Origin: Streptacidiphilus sp. ASG 303 | GTDB lineage: Bacteria > Actinomycetota > Actinomycetes > Streptomycetales > Streptomycetaceae | Length of the DNA: 64,000 nucleotides | Assembly (NCBI RefSeq): GCF_020991365.1 | Contig: NZ_JAJLRA010000011.1 | Location: 92,154 to 156,153 of the forward strand | Direction of reading: 5' to 3' | Part shown: one piece after another, positions 26,518-34,894 of the stretch | How the letters are laid out: every line of letters begins with the position of its first letter | How positions within the stretch are numbered: the stretch's first letter is position 1 | Notes under the pieces: generated by a model | The model's database searches: none | Seen by the model: the letters and a program-made list of their open reading frames with translations, nothing else | Told to the model about the DNA's origin: nothing | Program-made: the position numbers and the translations under genes

Positions 26518-27369
26518 ATGCGTACGGCACACCTCCTGCGCACCGCCGCCGGCCTGACCGCCGCCGGGGCGGCCCTGCTGGCCGGGGCGTCCGCGCCCGC
26601 GTCCGCCGCACCGGCCGACACCGGCACCGCGTCGCCCGGGGCGTCCGGCTCCGCCGTCCCCGGCACGGCGGGGACGTCCTTCCTCACCGCCGCCGCCCTG
26701 GGCCGGGGCGCCCCGGTCCAGCTGTCCGCCTCCACCGGCGACTACCTGTACTGGGCGTTCGGGGCGGCCGCCGGGCAGACCGCCACCGTCGGCGTGACCG
26801 TCTCCCTGCCGCCCGCGGCGAACCGCCACGGCGCCGCCACCTGGACCGTCGACGTCTTCGACGGGCTGCGCCGCCGCCAGGCGTGCACGGCCGGGACGCA
26901 GACGGCCGCCGCCGCGGCCGACGCCGCGACCGTGTCCCTGGACTGCACGCTGCGGCAGGTGCGGTCCTGGGCCGAACCGTGGTCCGGCGACCCGCTGCCC
27001 GGGACGTACTACGTCCGGCTCTCGGCCACCGACCTGCCCGAGCCCGACCTGGGCCTGCCGGTCCGGGTGGAGGCGCGGGTGACGTCCGAGGACGGCGACG
27101 CCGAGCCCGAGGGCGGCGGCCTGCGGGCGCCGCTGGTCCCGGCCGTCCACCCCGGCGCCACCCTCGCCCCGGGTGCCGTCCCGTCGGCGGCGCCCCCGGC
27201 TCCGTCCGGGCCCTCCGCGGCCCGGCCCGTCGAGAGGGCCCGCGGGTGGTTCTCCGGGATCTCCTCGCGCTGGATCTGGACGGCCGGCGGCGGCGTGCTC
27301 GCCGCCCTGCTGGGCGTGGCCGGGTACAGCCTCACCCGGCACCCGCGCCGCCGGCCCTCCGCCGGCTGA
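26518..27369 (+). CDS. Secreted, C-terminally anchored protein, partner of the VWA protein
   Basis: A 283-residue protein with signal peptide (LTAAGAALLAGASAPASA), a beta-sandwich-like ectodomain (residues 50-185; GDYLYWAFGAAAGQTATVGVTV recalls pre-peptidase C-terminal domains), a Pro/Ala linker, one membrane helix near the C terminus and a short Arg-rich tail. The same topology as the VWA protein, and a one-base gap between the genes, argue for a surface complex. ATG at 26518 follows GGAGGGAG inside the preceding gene. I do not recognise a specific family. Confidence 0.82.
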   Translation: MRTAHLLRTAAGLTAAGAALLAGASAPASAAPADTGTASPGASGSAVPGTAGTSFLTAAALGRGAPVQLSASTGDYLYWAFGAAAGQTATVGVTVSLPPAANRHGAATWTVDVFDGLRRRQACTAGTQTAAAAADAATVSLDCTLRQVRSWAEPWSGDPLPGTYYVRLSATDLPEPDLGLPVRVEARVTSEDGDAEPEGGGLRAPLVPAVHPGATLAPGAVPSAAPPAPSGPSAARPVERARGWFSGISSRWIWTAGGGVLAALLGVAGYSLTRHPRRRPSAG

Positions 27370-27375
27370 CCCGGC

Positions 27376-27411
27376 ACGGCGGCCGGGGGGCGTTTCCTCC
27401 CCGGCCGCCGT
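27376..27411 (+). terminator. Hairpin terminator of the VWA operon
   Basis: The arms acggcggccgggg and ccccggccgccgt form a 13-bp stem around a loop that contains the only T run nearby. It lies six bases after the stop codon. Confidence 0.7.
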
Positions 27412-27618
27412 ACCGGGCCCTGGCCCCTCGGCGGCCGGGGCCGCGGGGCCCCGGAGGCGGGCCCCGGAGACGGGCCCCGGGGCGGCTCGCGGCGGAACGC
27501 GCTGCGGGGGACGCCCCGCGAGGGAGCGCCCCGCAGAGAAACCTGGGCCGGAGTGTGCCCATACTGGCGGTGGGTGCCTCCCGCCGCAGCCCCAGCCGCC
27601 ACGAGGGGAGCAGAGCGC

Positions 27619-28470
27619 ATGTGCCGATGGCTCGCCTACTCGGGTTCGCCGATCCTGCTCGAGGACATCGTCTACAAGCCCTCCCACTCGCTGATCGAGC
27701 AGAGCCTGCACGCCAAGCTGGGCGTGGAGACCACCAACGGCGACGGGTTCGGCATCGGCTGGTACGGCCACCGCTCCACCCCGGCGGTCTTCCGCGACGT
27801 GGGCCCGGCCTGGAGCAACCGCAACCTGCGGGAGCTCACCAGCCACATCCGCTCCCGGATGTTCTTCGCCCACATCCGCGCCTCGACCGGCTCGGCCACC
27901 CAGCAGACCAACTGCCATCCCTTCCGGTACGGGCGCTGGCTGTGGATGCACAACGGCATGATCGACGGCTTCTCCGCGATCAGGCGGGAGCTGGCCCTCG
28001 CCGTCGCCCCCGCGCTCTTCCCCTCGATCGAGGGGTCCACCGACTCCGAGGTGATGTTCTTCCTCGCGCTGGGCCTGGGCCTCGCCGAGGACCCGCCCGG
28101 CGCGGTGGCGCGGATGGCCGGGCTGGTGGAGGAGGTGGGGTGGCGGCACGGTGTCGAGCACCCCGTGCAGATGACCGTCGCGGTCTGCGACGGCACGCGG
28201 ATGTGGGCGTTCCGGTACTCCACGGAGCACCGGTCGCGGTCGCTCTTCCACAGCACGGACATCGAGGGCCTGAAGGAGCTGTACCCCGACAGCCCGCTGG
28301 TCCGGAGGGCCTCGGAGGAGGCCAGGCTGGTCGTCTCCGAGCCGCTGGGCGACGTCCCGGGGGCCTGGAACGAGGTGCCCGAGTCCAGTTACGCGGTCGT
28401 CGAGCACGGCCGCTACGAGATCCGTCCCTTCGCGCCGGCCCGGGTGCCGGTCCCGGCCGTGGGGGCGTGA
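27619..28470 (+). CDS. Class II glutamine amidotransferase (YafJ-like)
   Basis: A 283-residue Ntn-hydrolase-type glutaminase. Met is followed directly by the catalytic Cys (MCRWLAYSG); other class II markers are NGDGFGIGWYG, FFAHIRAST, NCHPFRYGRWLWMHNG and STDSEVMFF. No synthetase domain is fused, so the ammonia acceptor is unknown; similar stand-alone proteins (YafJ, EgtC) modify small molecules or peptides, and EgtC-like function is unlikely without egtABD neighbours. ATG at 27619 has GAGGGGAG 9 bases upstream. A hairpin separates it from the convergent sulP gene. Confidence 0.88.
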   Translation: MCRWLAYSGSPILLEDIVYKPSHSLIEQSLHAKLGVETTNGDGFGIGWYGHRSTPAVFRDVGPAWSNRNLRELTSHIRSRMFFAHIRASTGSATQQTNCHPFRYGRWLWMHNGMIDGFSAIRRELALAVAPALFPSIEGSTDSEVMFFLALGLGLAEDPPGAVARMAGLVEEVGWRHGVEHPVQMTVAVCDGTRMWAFRYSTEHRSRSLFHSTDIEGLKELYPDSPLVRRASEEARLVVSEPLGDVPGAWNEVPESSYAVVEHGRYEIRPFAPARVPVPAVGA

Positions 28471-28514
28471 CCGCCGCCGTCCGTCCTCCGTGACCCGCCG
28501 GGGCCGCCGGGGCC

Positions 28515-28543
28515 GCGCCGCGGGCGTCCGCCGCCCGCGGCGC
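28515..28543. terminator. Bidirectional hairpin between convergent genes
   Basis: A perfect 12-bp stem (gcgccgcgggcg) with a 5-base loop lies between the amidotransferase stop (28470) and the sulP stop (28561). Confidence 0.65.
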
Positions 28544-28560
28544 CGGACGCCCGCCGGAGG

Positions 28561-30180
28561 TCAGGCGGGCACCCGGACCTGCTCCGCCCCCTCGCCGCCG
28601 TGCAGGCCCTGGCCGCCGTGCCGGGCGGTCCAGTCCTCCAGCGCGGTGCGGCAGGCGTGGTCCAGGTGGCGCAGGCCGGACGTGTCCAGGGTGGCCGGAC
28701 GGTCCTGCGGCAGGGCCTCCAGGGCGGCCAGCAGCCTGGGCAGCCGCAGGAAGGTGGCGTTGCCGGAGAGCCGCACGAGCACCGGCGCGCCCGCCCCGAG
28801 CACGTCCGGCGCGAGCACGTCCGGCGCGAGCACGTCCGGCGCGAGCACGTCCGGCCCGTCCGCACCGCCCTCCCCGCACCCGTCGGCCGCGGGCGCCGGG
28901 TCGACGACCTCCACCTGGAGGTGGGAGATCTCCCAGGCGCTCTTGAGGACCGCCAGCAGCAGCCCCAGCAGCACCCCCTCCAGCAGGTTGGCCGCCACGA
29001 CCGCCACCGCCGTCGCCAGCAGGACGACGGCCTCCCCGCGATGCGCCCGCCACAGCGGCGGGAGGGTGGAGACCGGTACCAGCTTGGCCCCCGCGTGCAC
29101 GAGGACGGCGGCCAGCGCCGCCAGCGGGATCACGCCGAGGGCCCCCGGGAGCAGCGCGGCGAACAGCAGCAGCCAGCAGCCGTGCAGCACCCGGGACGCC
29201 CTGGTCCGCGCGCCCGCCTGGACGTTGGCGGCGCTGCGCACGATCACCGCCGTCATGGGCAGCGCCCCGAGCAGCCCGCACACGGTGTTGCCGACGCCCT
29301 GCGCCACCAGTTCCCGGTCGTAGTGCGTGCGCGGGCCGTCGTGCAGGCGGTCCACCGCAGCCGCGCAGAACAGCGACTCGGCGGAGGCGACCAGGGCGAA
29401 GGCGACGGCGGTGCCGAGCAGCCCCGCCCCGGCCAGTCCCGCCAGGTCGGACAGGCCGGGCGGCCGCACGGCCTCCAGCAGGCCGCGGACCTCGACCCTG
29501 GGCGTGTCCACCCCGGCGAGGACGGTCACGGCGGTGGCTGCGGCGACCGCCGCCAGCGGGCCCGGCACGGCGGTGCGCACCCGGTACGGCAGACGCGGCC
29601 ACAGCAGGAGCAGCAGCAGGGTGCCGCCGCCGACCGCGGCCGTGGTGAGGGCCTGCGGCGAGCCGGCGGTGGCGGCCGCCAGGGCGGGCAGGCCGGCCAG
29701 GTCGGCCGGGCCGTTGCCGTGCCCCTTGGCACCGAGCATCGGGTACAGCTGGCCCGCGACCAGGACCAGCCCGATGCCGGCCAGCATGCCGTGGACGACG
29801 GAGACGGAGACGGCGCGGAACCAGCGGCCGAGCCGCAGCGCCCCCATGGCCGTCTGCAGCAGTCCGGCGGCGAGGACGACCACGCCCAGCGCGGGCAGGC
29901 CGTGGTCGGTGACGGCCTGGTGCACCAGGACCGTCAGGCCCGCCGCCGGTCCGGACACCTGGAGGCTGCTGCCGGGCAGCACGCCGGCGACCAGGCCGCC
30001 CACGATGCCGGTGACCAGGCCCAGTTCGGCGGGGGCGCCGCTGGCGACGGCGATGCCGACGCAGAGGGGGAGGGCGACCAGGAAGACCACCAGGGAGGCG
30101 GCGAGGTCGCGGCGGAGGACGGCGGGCCGGAGGAGCGCGGACCGGAGGAGGGCAGGACGGAGGGCGGGACGACGAGTCAT
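28561..30180 (-). CDS. SulP-family anion transporter with C-terminal STAS domain
   Basis: A 539-residue transporter with 10-12 membrane segments and a STAS domain (about 450-535; TLDTSGLRHLDHACRTALEDW). The SulP signature is LPLCVGIAVASGAPAELGLVTGIVGG near residue 40, with VSGPAAGLTVLV after it. The family carries sulfate, bicarbonate or other anions. Between the last helix and STAS the linker has four near-identical PDVLA pentapeptides encoded by 15-base tandem repeats. ATG at 30178-30180 follows GAGGA. No carbonic anhydrase is adjacent, so the substrate is undetermined. Confidence 0.9.
   Translation of the reverse strand: MTRRPALRPALLRSALLRPAVLRRDLAASLVVFLVALPLCVGIAVASGAPAELGLVTGIVGGLVAGVLPGSSLQVSGPAAGLTVLVHQAVTDHGLPALGVVVLAAGLLQTAMGALRLGRWFRAVSVSVVHGMLAGIGLVLVAGQLYPMLGAKGHGNGPADLAGLPALAAATAGSPQALTTAAVGGGTLLLLLLWPRLPYRVRTAVPGPLAAVAAATAVTVLAGVDTPRVEVRGLLEAVRPPGLSDLAGLAGAGLLGTAVAFALVASAESLFCAAAVDRLHDGPRTHYDRELVAQGVGNTVCGLLGALPMTAVIVRSAANVQAGARTRASRVLHGCWLLLFAALLPGALGVIPLAALAAVLVHAGAKLVPVSTLPPLWRAHRGEAVVLLATAVAVVAANLLEGVLLGLLLAVLKSAWEISHLQVEVVDPAPAADGCGEGGADGPDVLAPDVLAPDVLAPDVLGAGAPVLVRLSGNATFLRLPRLLAALEALPQDRPATLDTSGLRHLDHACRTALEDWTARHGGQGLHGGEGAEQVRVPA
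28798..28857 (-). repeat. Four 15-bp tandem repeats in sulP linker
   Basis: The unit gagcacgtccggcgc is repeated four times with a single final-unit difference. On the coding strand it gives PDVLA-PDVLA-PDVLA-PDVLG in the linker ahead of the STAS domain. Copy number can vary without frameshift. Confidence 0.9.
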
Positions 30181-30320
30181 CAGGTCCTCACTGGGAGTGC
30201 TCGCGGACGGATGTCCGGGACGGGTGGAACAGGACTGCGGGCAGGCGGCCGCGCCGCTCCGGGGGCGCTGGAGGCCGCCCCGGGGCCGGGCGGGACCGCC
30301 GGGCGGCGGCAGGGGCCGCG

Positions 30321-30355
30321 GGCGTCAGGCGTCAGGCGTCAGGCGTCAGGCGTCA
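30321..30355. repeat. Five 7-bp tandem repeats at a gene 3' end
   Basis: GGCGTCA is repeated five times exactly (TGACGCC on the minus strand). The last copy provides the TGA stop codon of the small exported protein encoded at 30353-30736, so slippage alters only the downstream region. Confidence 0.9.
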
Positions 30356-30736
30356 GCAGAGGAGAACACGCAGACGGACGGGATCGGGTGCGGCCGGTGG
30401 TGCGGCTGCCGCCGGGCGCCCGGCGGCGCGGCGTCCGCCGGTACCGGGTCCGGCCGGAGGGTCCGGCAGGGGCGTCCGGCATCCCGTGGAGCGGCCGGAC
30501 ACGGGACCGCCGGGGGCCGGGCCGCGGCGGGTCGGAGGGGACTCGGACCGCCCGGCGCCCTGCGGGAGCGGTTCCTCCTCCCCCGGCGGCTGCTGCACGA
30601 GCGACGGCTGCACGGCCGGGGCGGTCGGCCCGGCGTCCTGCGCAGCGGCCGGGCCCGTACCGGCGAGGGCGAGCAGGGCCGCCAGCAGGAGGACGACGGC
30701 CGTCCGCACGGTCGTGCGCGCAGCGGCGAACGGCAC
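30353..30736 (-). CDS. Small exported Pro/Gly-rich protein
   Basis: A 127-residue protein from GTG at 30734-30736, which has GGGAGGGGG 6 bases upstream. The first 33 residues are a good signal peptide (RTAVVLLLAALLALAGTG, then PAAA-QD). The mature part is short, Pro/Gly/Ala/Arg-rich and probably disordered, with one Cys near residue 90 and one at the C terminus. I know no family for it. A weak frame beyond the signal peptide means the C-terminal part could be degenerate. It lies alone between sulP and a small membrane-protein gene. Confidence 0.55.
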   Translation of the reverse strand: MPFAAARTTVRTAVVLLLAALLALAGTGPAAAQDAGPTAPAVQPSLVQQPPGEEEPLPQGAGRSESPPTRRGPAPGGPVSGRSTGCRTPLPDPPAGPGTGGRRAAGRPAAAAPPAAPDPVRLRVLLC

Positions 30737-30775
30737 GGGCCACCCCCTCCCGACACAGGATGTCATCACTCACCG

Positions 30776-30804
30776 TAAGTAAAGCATGCGGATGTGACGA
30801 ACAA
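30776..30804 (-). promoter_or_regulatory. Candidate promoter for the small exported protein
   Basis: On the minus strand TTGTTC is followed by 17 bases and TACTTA, in one of the few A/T-richer stretches here. It lies about 40 bases upstream of the GTG start. The remaining bases up to 31045 hold no supported feature. Confidence 0.4.
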
Positions 30805-31045
30805 TCCGCTACCGGACGCGTCCCGCAGCCGCCGAACGCACGCCGCGGAACCACGGCGGCCCGGCGGCAGGGGCCTTCCGACCTGCGGCGTCACGCGCCG
30901 GACGGCCGTCCTCCCCCGGGCGCGCGGGCGCACCACCGCACCGGCGCCCGCCCTCCGGGCGCCTCGCGATCCCCCCGCCCGCACCCCGCCGGGCAGGCGG
31001 CCCGCCAGGCCGCGGACCCTTGCCGTCCGGTCGCCCCCCGGCCGG

Positions 31046-31324
31046 TCACACCCCGGCCGGACGCGGTCCGACCGGGAGCACCTCGGCCCGGCCGGCCGCC
31101 CGGTGGCCGGAGACCAGGTGCGGAGCGGCCACGAAGAGCAGCCACACCGCGCCGGCGATGAGCGCGAAGACGATGCCGATCGGGGCGGCGAAGGCGACGA
31201 CCGGCGAGGAGGCCGCCCAGACGGTCGCCTTCAGGGGCTCCCTCCGCGACCTGAGCGCCATCCCCAGGCACCCCAGGAAGGCCAGGATCATCACCACGTA
31301 GTACAGGACGTTGAACCAGCTCAT
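31046..31324 (-). CDS. Small membrane protein
   Basis: A 92-residue protein with two clear hydrophobic segments (residues 3-24, WFNVLYYVVMILAFLGCLGM, and about 38-70, which may fold as one long or two short helices) separated by the basic loop RSRREPLK. ATG at 31322-31324 has GGGAG 8 bases upstream. The organisation resembles DUF2516-type actinobacterial membrane proteins, with the WFN start and double-helix layout, but I cannot confirm that. Function unknown. Confidence 0.75.
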   Translation of the reverse strand: MSWFNVLYYVVMILAFLGCLGMALRSRREPLKATVWAASSPVVAFAAPIGIVFALIAGAVWLLFVAAPHLVSGHRAAGRAEVLPVGPRPAGV

Positions 31325-31680
31325 GGACCTGCTCCCTGCGACGTCCCCCCTCCACCGTGGCCACGTCCGGCCGCACCCGTCAACCGGGCGGCCGCCCGCC
31401 GGGGAACCGGCCGCCCCTCGACCGCGGGCCCCGGCTGCGACTGCGATTGCGGAGACACGTCTCCGAGGCGCACCCCTCCGGGCGCGGCGGCCGGCGCGAC
31501 CGCGGCGGCGCGCCTCGGGGCAGCCCGCAGGCCGCCCGGACACCCGGGCACCCGGGCACCCGGGCACCCGGAGGCCGACCGTGTGACGCCCGGTCACGGG
31601 AGGGTGCTGCGGCCGTTCTCTGCCTGCCCTGGCGAACGCGGAGGACCCCATCCGCACACCGTCCCCGGAAGGGACCACCC
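31325..31680. other. Intergenic region with octamer repeat
   Basis: The 356 bases contain the tandem octamer cacccggg repeated nearly four times (31541-31571). I see no gene. Its right end carries GGAAGGGA, the apparent surviving ribosome-binding site of the pseudogene that follows. Confidence 0.45.
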
Positions 31681-32075
31681 GTGCACGCCGCCTCCCGCGC
31701 GACCGCCGCCCCGCTCGGCACGCTCCTCCTGCCCACCGGCCGCTCCGGCGGGGCGCGTCCGCCCCGCACGCCGACGCCTCGGCGGGCCCCGACGACCACG
31801 GCTGCCTGACGTCCGGCCAGGCGGCCGGCTCCTTCCCGCTCAAGCTGACAGGGCAGCCGGTCACGACCGAGGCCTTCGCAGCCGGGAAGGGCACGGTCGG
31901 CATCGTGTTCGCGCACACGGCCGGGGAGACCGTGTGCGCGCGGGCCCCCACGGCCTCCCCCGGCGCCGCCCGCGACTGCCTCGCCCTCACCTTCACCTCG
32001 CTCGGGGCGTCCGGCCGGCCGAGGAGAACGTGGCCGACGCCTGTCCGGGAGCGGGTCAGGGGCGGTCCGCAGGGC
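31681..32075 (+). pseudogene. Frameshifted relic of a secreted alpha/beta hydrolase
   Basis: GTG at 31681 with GGAAGGGA 8 bases upstream opens a signal-peptide-like frame (RATAAPLGTLLLPTGRSGG). At about 31750 coding sense moves to another frame, which reads HADASAGPDDHGCLTSG, then FPLKLTGQPVTTEAF and GTVGIVFAHTAGETVC, the oxyanion-hole region of streptomycete serine alpha/beta hydrolases, followed by CLALTFTSLG. From about 32010 the homologous-looking PAEENVADAC is in a third frame. The nucleophile elbow and everything after it is missing. At least two frameshifts plus a 3' truncation make this a decaying gene rather than a sequencing artefact, though a base-call check is warranted. Confidence 0.65.
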
Positions 32076-32136
32076 GTGGGGGAGGCCGGGGAGGTCCGCC
32101 CTGGCTGCGGCGCCCCGCCGCCCCGCACAACGCCGG

Positions 32137-32166
32137 AGGCCCTGCCCGGTTTCCCGGGCAGGGCCT
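32137..32166 (-). terminator. Hairpin terminator downstream of tRNA-Ala
   Basis: A perfect 13-bp stem (aggccctgcccgg) with a 4-base loop starts nine bases after the tRNA 3' end. It can also stop reading from the opposite side. Confidence 0.85.
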
Positions 32167-32172
32167 CTGTTG

Positions 32173-32248
<76 letters not shown>

Positions 32249-32259
32249 AACGAGAAAGA

Positions 32260-32265
32260 ACTCTA
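32260..32265 (-). promoter_or_regulatory. -10 hexamer of tRNA-Ala
   Basis: TAGAGT on the minus strand, 11 bases upstream of the mature tRNA 5' end. No clear -35 hexamer. Confidence 0.5.
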
Positions 32266-32327
32266 GCATCCTTGGGAGGGTGCTCGCGCACGCCCCGGCG
32301 CCGGGACCGGCGGTTATCCGCCGGGCG

Positions 32328-33530
32328 TCACTCGTTGGCGGCGCGGGGCCGGGGCTGCTCGGCGGCGATGTCCGGGGCGGGGTGTTGGGGTGCGGCGTAC
32401 TGGTCGAAGAGCGGCGTGCGCCCGCGCGGCTCCTCGGCGGCCGGGGGCGCGGCGGCCCGGCCGGCGCTCCAGGCGTCGGGTGCGCCGAGGTCGAGGCTGC
32501 CGGTGCTGCGGGGGGCGACCGGGGCCGTGACGTAGGTGGGGAGCGGGACGGGCACGGGCTCCCAGGAGTCGGGGTCGGCCTCGGCGGAGCGCTCGCGCAG
32601 CCCGTCGACCCACTCCTCGTGGTCGGTGGCCTCGGTGGCCTCGACGAGGGCCGGCCGCTCGGCGGCGGGGTCGGCCCCCGGGTGCTCCCGGTCGGCCCCG
32701 GCCCGGTGGCCCGCGTCCGCCGCGGTGCCCGCGTCGTCCCGGTGGCCCGCGCCGTCCCGGTGGCCGGGTGCGGCGGGGCGGTCCGGCGCCGCGGGGCGGC
32801 GGGCCGGGCCCGGCTGCGGGTGGCGGGCGGTGGCCTGGGGCGCCGCGGGGCGGGCCTCGGACCGGTGGTGGCCCCGGTGCCCCTGGTGACCCTGGTGGCC
32901 CTGGCGCTCGCGCAGCCGCTGTGCGGCCTCGGCGGCGCGGCGGCGGTCGAGCTTCACCTCGTAGCGCAGGCGCTCCTGGCGGCGCAGGCGCCCGATGTAG
33001 AGGGAGAGCAGCACGGCGGGGGCCGCCGGCGCCCAGAGCAGGGACAGGCCGCCCACGGCGGCGGCGATCGTGCCGAGGGTGAAGGCCGCGAAGAGGGCCG
33101 TGACGATGCGGCGGCGGCGGGCGAGGAGCCGGGCCCGGCGGCGGGCTCCGGCGCGGGCCTCGCGCTCGGCGCGGGTGGGCCGCGGCGCGGGCGCCGGGGT
33201 GCGGGGGGCGGGCATCCGGTCGTGTGCGGACGCACGGGTCGCGGCGGGCGCGCCGTCCGCCGCGGCGTCGGCGCCGGGGCCGTCCGCGCCGGGGGCACCG
33301 TCGTCGGGAGCGTCGGCGCCGGGGGCGCCGGTGTCGTCGTTCCGACCGTCCAGGGACCGGGTGATGCGACGCTCCATCGCCGCCCGCCCCGACAGGAGGC
33401 GGATGGCGGTGCTGAAGCGTTCCGTCGGGCGCGCCTCGTTGAGCTCGTCCTGCCTGCGGAGCCACATCGGCACCAGGTAGGCAGCCCAGGCCCCTACGAT
33501 CGCCGCGTAGATGAGGCCACTACTGCTCAC
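32328..33530 (-). CDS. sepX: Divisome membrane protein SepX/GlpR
   Basis: A 400-residue protein with the SepX/GlpR plan: an N-terminal membrane helix (GLIYAAIVGAWAAYLVPMW, residues 5-23) running into the conserved RRQDELNEARPTERFSTAIRLL, a disordered Ala/Gly/Asp linker, two further membrane helices (about 141-180) and a long disordered C-terminal tail with GHQGHQGHRGHH. In Streptomyces venezuelae SepX is needed for septation and sporulation; its corynebacterial relative GlpR is the membrane receptor of the MoeA-like protein Glp. A moeA/glp gene lies four genes upstream here. GTG at 33528-33530 follows a -10 hexamer by seven bases and is probably leaderless. Confidence 0.9.
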   Translation of the reverse strand: MSSSGLIYAAIVGAWAAYLVPMWLRRQDELNEARPTERFSTAIRLLSGRAAMERRITRSLDGRNDDTGAPGADAPDDGAPGADGPGADAAADGAPAATRASAHDRMPAPRTPAPAPRPTRAEREARAGARRRARLLARRRRIVTALFAAFTLGTIAAAVGGLSLLWAPAAPAVLLSLYIGRLRRQERLRYEVKLDRRRAAEAAQRLRERQGHQGHQGHRGHHRSEARPAAPQATARHPQPGPARRPAAPDRPAAPGHRDGAGHRDDAGTAADAGHRAGADREHPGADPAAERPALVEATEATDHEEWVDGLRERSAEADPDSWEPVPVPLPTYVTAPVAPRSTGSLDLGAPDAWSAGRAAAPPAAEEPRGRTPLFDQYAAPQHPAPDIAAEQPRPRAANE

Positions 33531-33537
33531 GTGTCAC

Positions 33538-33543
33538 ACCGTA
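33538..33543 (-). promoter_or_regulatory. -10 hexamer of leaderless sepX promoter
   Basis: TACGGT on the minus strand, seven bases before the GTG. It gives sepX its own promoter, separate from the upstream mo-cofactor genes. The 150 bases to the GNAT stop are A/T-richer than average. Confidence 0.55.
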
Positions 33544-33680
33544 GGGGTGGGAAGCGGCGCCTGTCGCCGTTTACTGCCGGTGTGTCGCATGATCAAGCTG
33601 ATTCTCCGACTATTTTGTGGGCTCGCATGACGGAATGACGTTCCCTTTGCGAGCCTTCGGGATCGATTTCGAACGCTTAT

Positions 33681-34286
33681 TCAATTCGCCGGTCGGCCCG
33701 CCCGGGAGGCCCGCCAGCGGCCCAGCAGGCCCTCCGGCACCTCCTCCGAGGTCAGCGCGTAGACCAAGTGGTCGCGCCAGTCGCCGTCGATGTGGAGGTA
33801 GCGGGGGCGGAGCCCCTCCTCGCGGAATCCGAGTTTCTCCACGACGCGCCGGCTCGGCGTGTTCTCGGGGCGGATGCAGATCTCGATGCGGTGCAGTCCG
33901 AGGGCGCCGAAGCAGTGGTCGGCGGCGAGCGCGACGGCGGTGGGCGTGATGCCCCGGCCGGCGACCGCCTGGTCGATCCAGTAGCCGATGTTGGCGGAGC
34001 ACATGGAACCCCACGTGATGCCGCCGACGGTCAGCTGGCCGACCAGCCGGCCGCGGTACGTGACCACGAACGGCAGCATCCGGCCCGCCGTGGCCTCCGC
34101 CTTCAGGTAGCGGACCATCTGCCGGAAGGTCGGCCGGGGCCCGGCGAGCCGGCCGGGCGGGGGCGGCGGCGTGGTGGCCTCCCAGCGCCGCAGCCAGTCC
34201 CGGTTGCGGCTGCTGACCTCGCGCCAGGCCTTCTGGTCCCGGACCCTTATCGGCCGCAGGCCGACGTCCCCCTCGTCGAGGGTCAC
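33681..34286 (-). CDS. GNAT acetyltransferase, RimJ/RimL-like
   Basis: A 201-residue acetyl-CoA-dependent N-acetyltransferase with the RimJ/RimL pattern: LRPIRVRDQKAWREV at the start, GQLTVGGI and IGYWIDQAVAGRGITPTAVALAADHCF (acetyl-CoA pyrophosphate loop), LHRIEICIRPENTPSRRVVEKLGFREEG. RimJ/RimL enzymes acetylate protein N termini, ribosomal proteins or small amines. The start is GTG at 34284-34286, 14 bases downstream of mogA; no strong ribosome-binding site is seen. It lies in the conserved stretch leading to sepX. Confidence 0.88.
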   Translation of the reverse strand: MTLDEGDVGLRPIRVRDQKAWREVSSRNRDWLRRWEATTPPPPPGRLAGPRPTFRQMVRYLKAEATAGRMLPFVVTYRGRLVGQLTVGGITWGSMCSANIGYWIDQAVAGRGITPTAVALAADHCFGALGLHRIEICIRPENTPSRRVVEKLGFREEGLRPRYLHIDGDWRDHLVYALTSEEVPEGLLGRWRASRAGRPAN

Positions 34287-34300
34287 GGGCCAGACGGGGT

Positions 34301-34894
34301 TCAGGGGGTGCTCCTGGGCTGGGAGTGGTGCCGGTGCCGCCCGTCCTGGTCGGGGCGGGGGTGGTCGCCCCCGCGCACCTGGTCCACGGCGTGCGCGAGG
34401 AGCGGCGCGAGGACGGCCAGGCCGTCGCGCACGCCGCCGGTCGACCCCGGCAGGTTGACGATCAGCGTACGTCCGGCCAGTCCGGACAGGCCACGCGACA
34501 GGACCGACGTCGGGACCTTCTCGCGCCCGTACGCCCGGACCGCCTCGGCGATGCCGGGGACGGGCCGGTCGATCACCCGGGCCGTCATCTCGGGGGTGAG
34601 GTCGGTGGGCGAGATGCCGGTGCCGCCGGTGGTGAGCACCACGTCGTACCCGGCCGCCACGGCCTCCCGCAGCACGGCCTCCACGGGCTCGCCGTCGGGG
34701 ACGACCCGGGGGCCGTCGGCCGCGAAGCCCATCGCGGTGAGTCCCTCGACGAGCAGCGGGCCGCCCCGGTCCGCGTAGACGCCCGCCGAGGCCCGGTTGG
34801 AGACGGTGACGGCGAGGGCCCGTCCGGCGGTCCCCCGCGCCTCGCCCGCGGGCCCCCCGGCGCCCGGCCCGGTACCCGCCGGCCCGGCGCTCAC
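34301..34894 (-). CDS. mogA: Molybdopterin adenylyltransferase-like MogA/MoaB protein
   Basis: A 197-residue MoCF-domain protein with TTGGTGISPTD (molybdopterin-binding loop), SNRASAGVYADRGGP near the start and LIVNLPGSTGGVRDGL near the end. It adenylates molybdopterin before metal insertion. GTG at 34892-34894 overlaps the moaC stop by four bases, indicating coupling. The N-terminal ~25 residues (Gly/Ala/Pro) and the C-terminal ~25 residues (His/Arg/Asp) are low-complexity extensions. MogA and MoaB cannot be told apart by sequence here. Confidence 0.9.
   Translation of the reverse strand: MSAGPAGTGPGAGGPAGEARGTAGRALAVTVSNRASAGVYADRGGPLLVEGLTAMGFAADGPRVVPDGEPVEAVLREAVAAGYDVVLTTGGTGISPTDLTPEMTARVIDRPVPGIAEAVRAYGREKVPTSVLSRGLSGLAGRTLIVNLPGSTGGVRDGLAVLAPLLAHAVDQVRGGDHPRPDQDGRHRHHSQPRSTP

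Noticed and set aside
30794-31045. Plus-strand frame starting MTNNPLPD
   Set aside because: Soon becomes Arg/Pro/Thr low complexity and runs antisense through the small membrane-protein gene; no ribosome-binding site.
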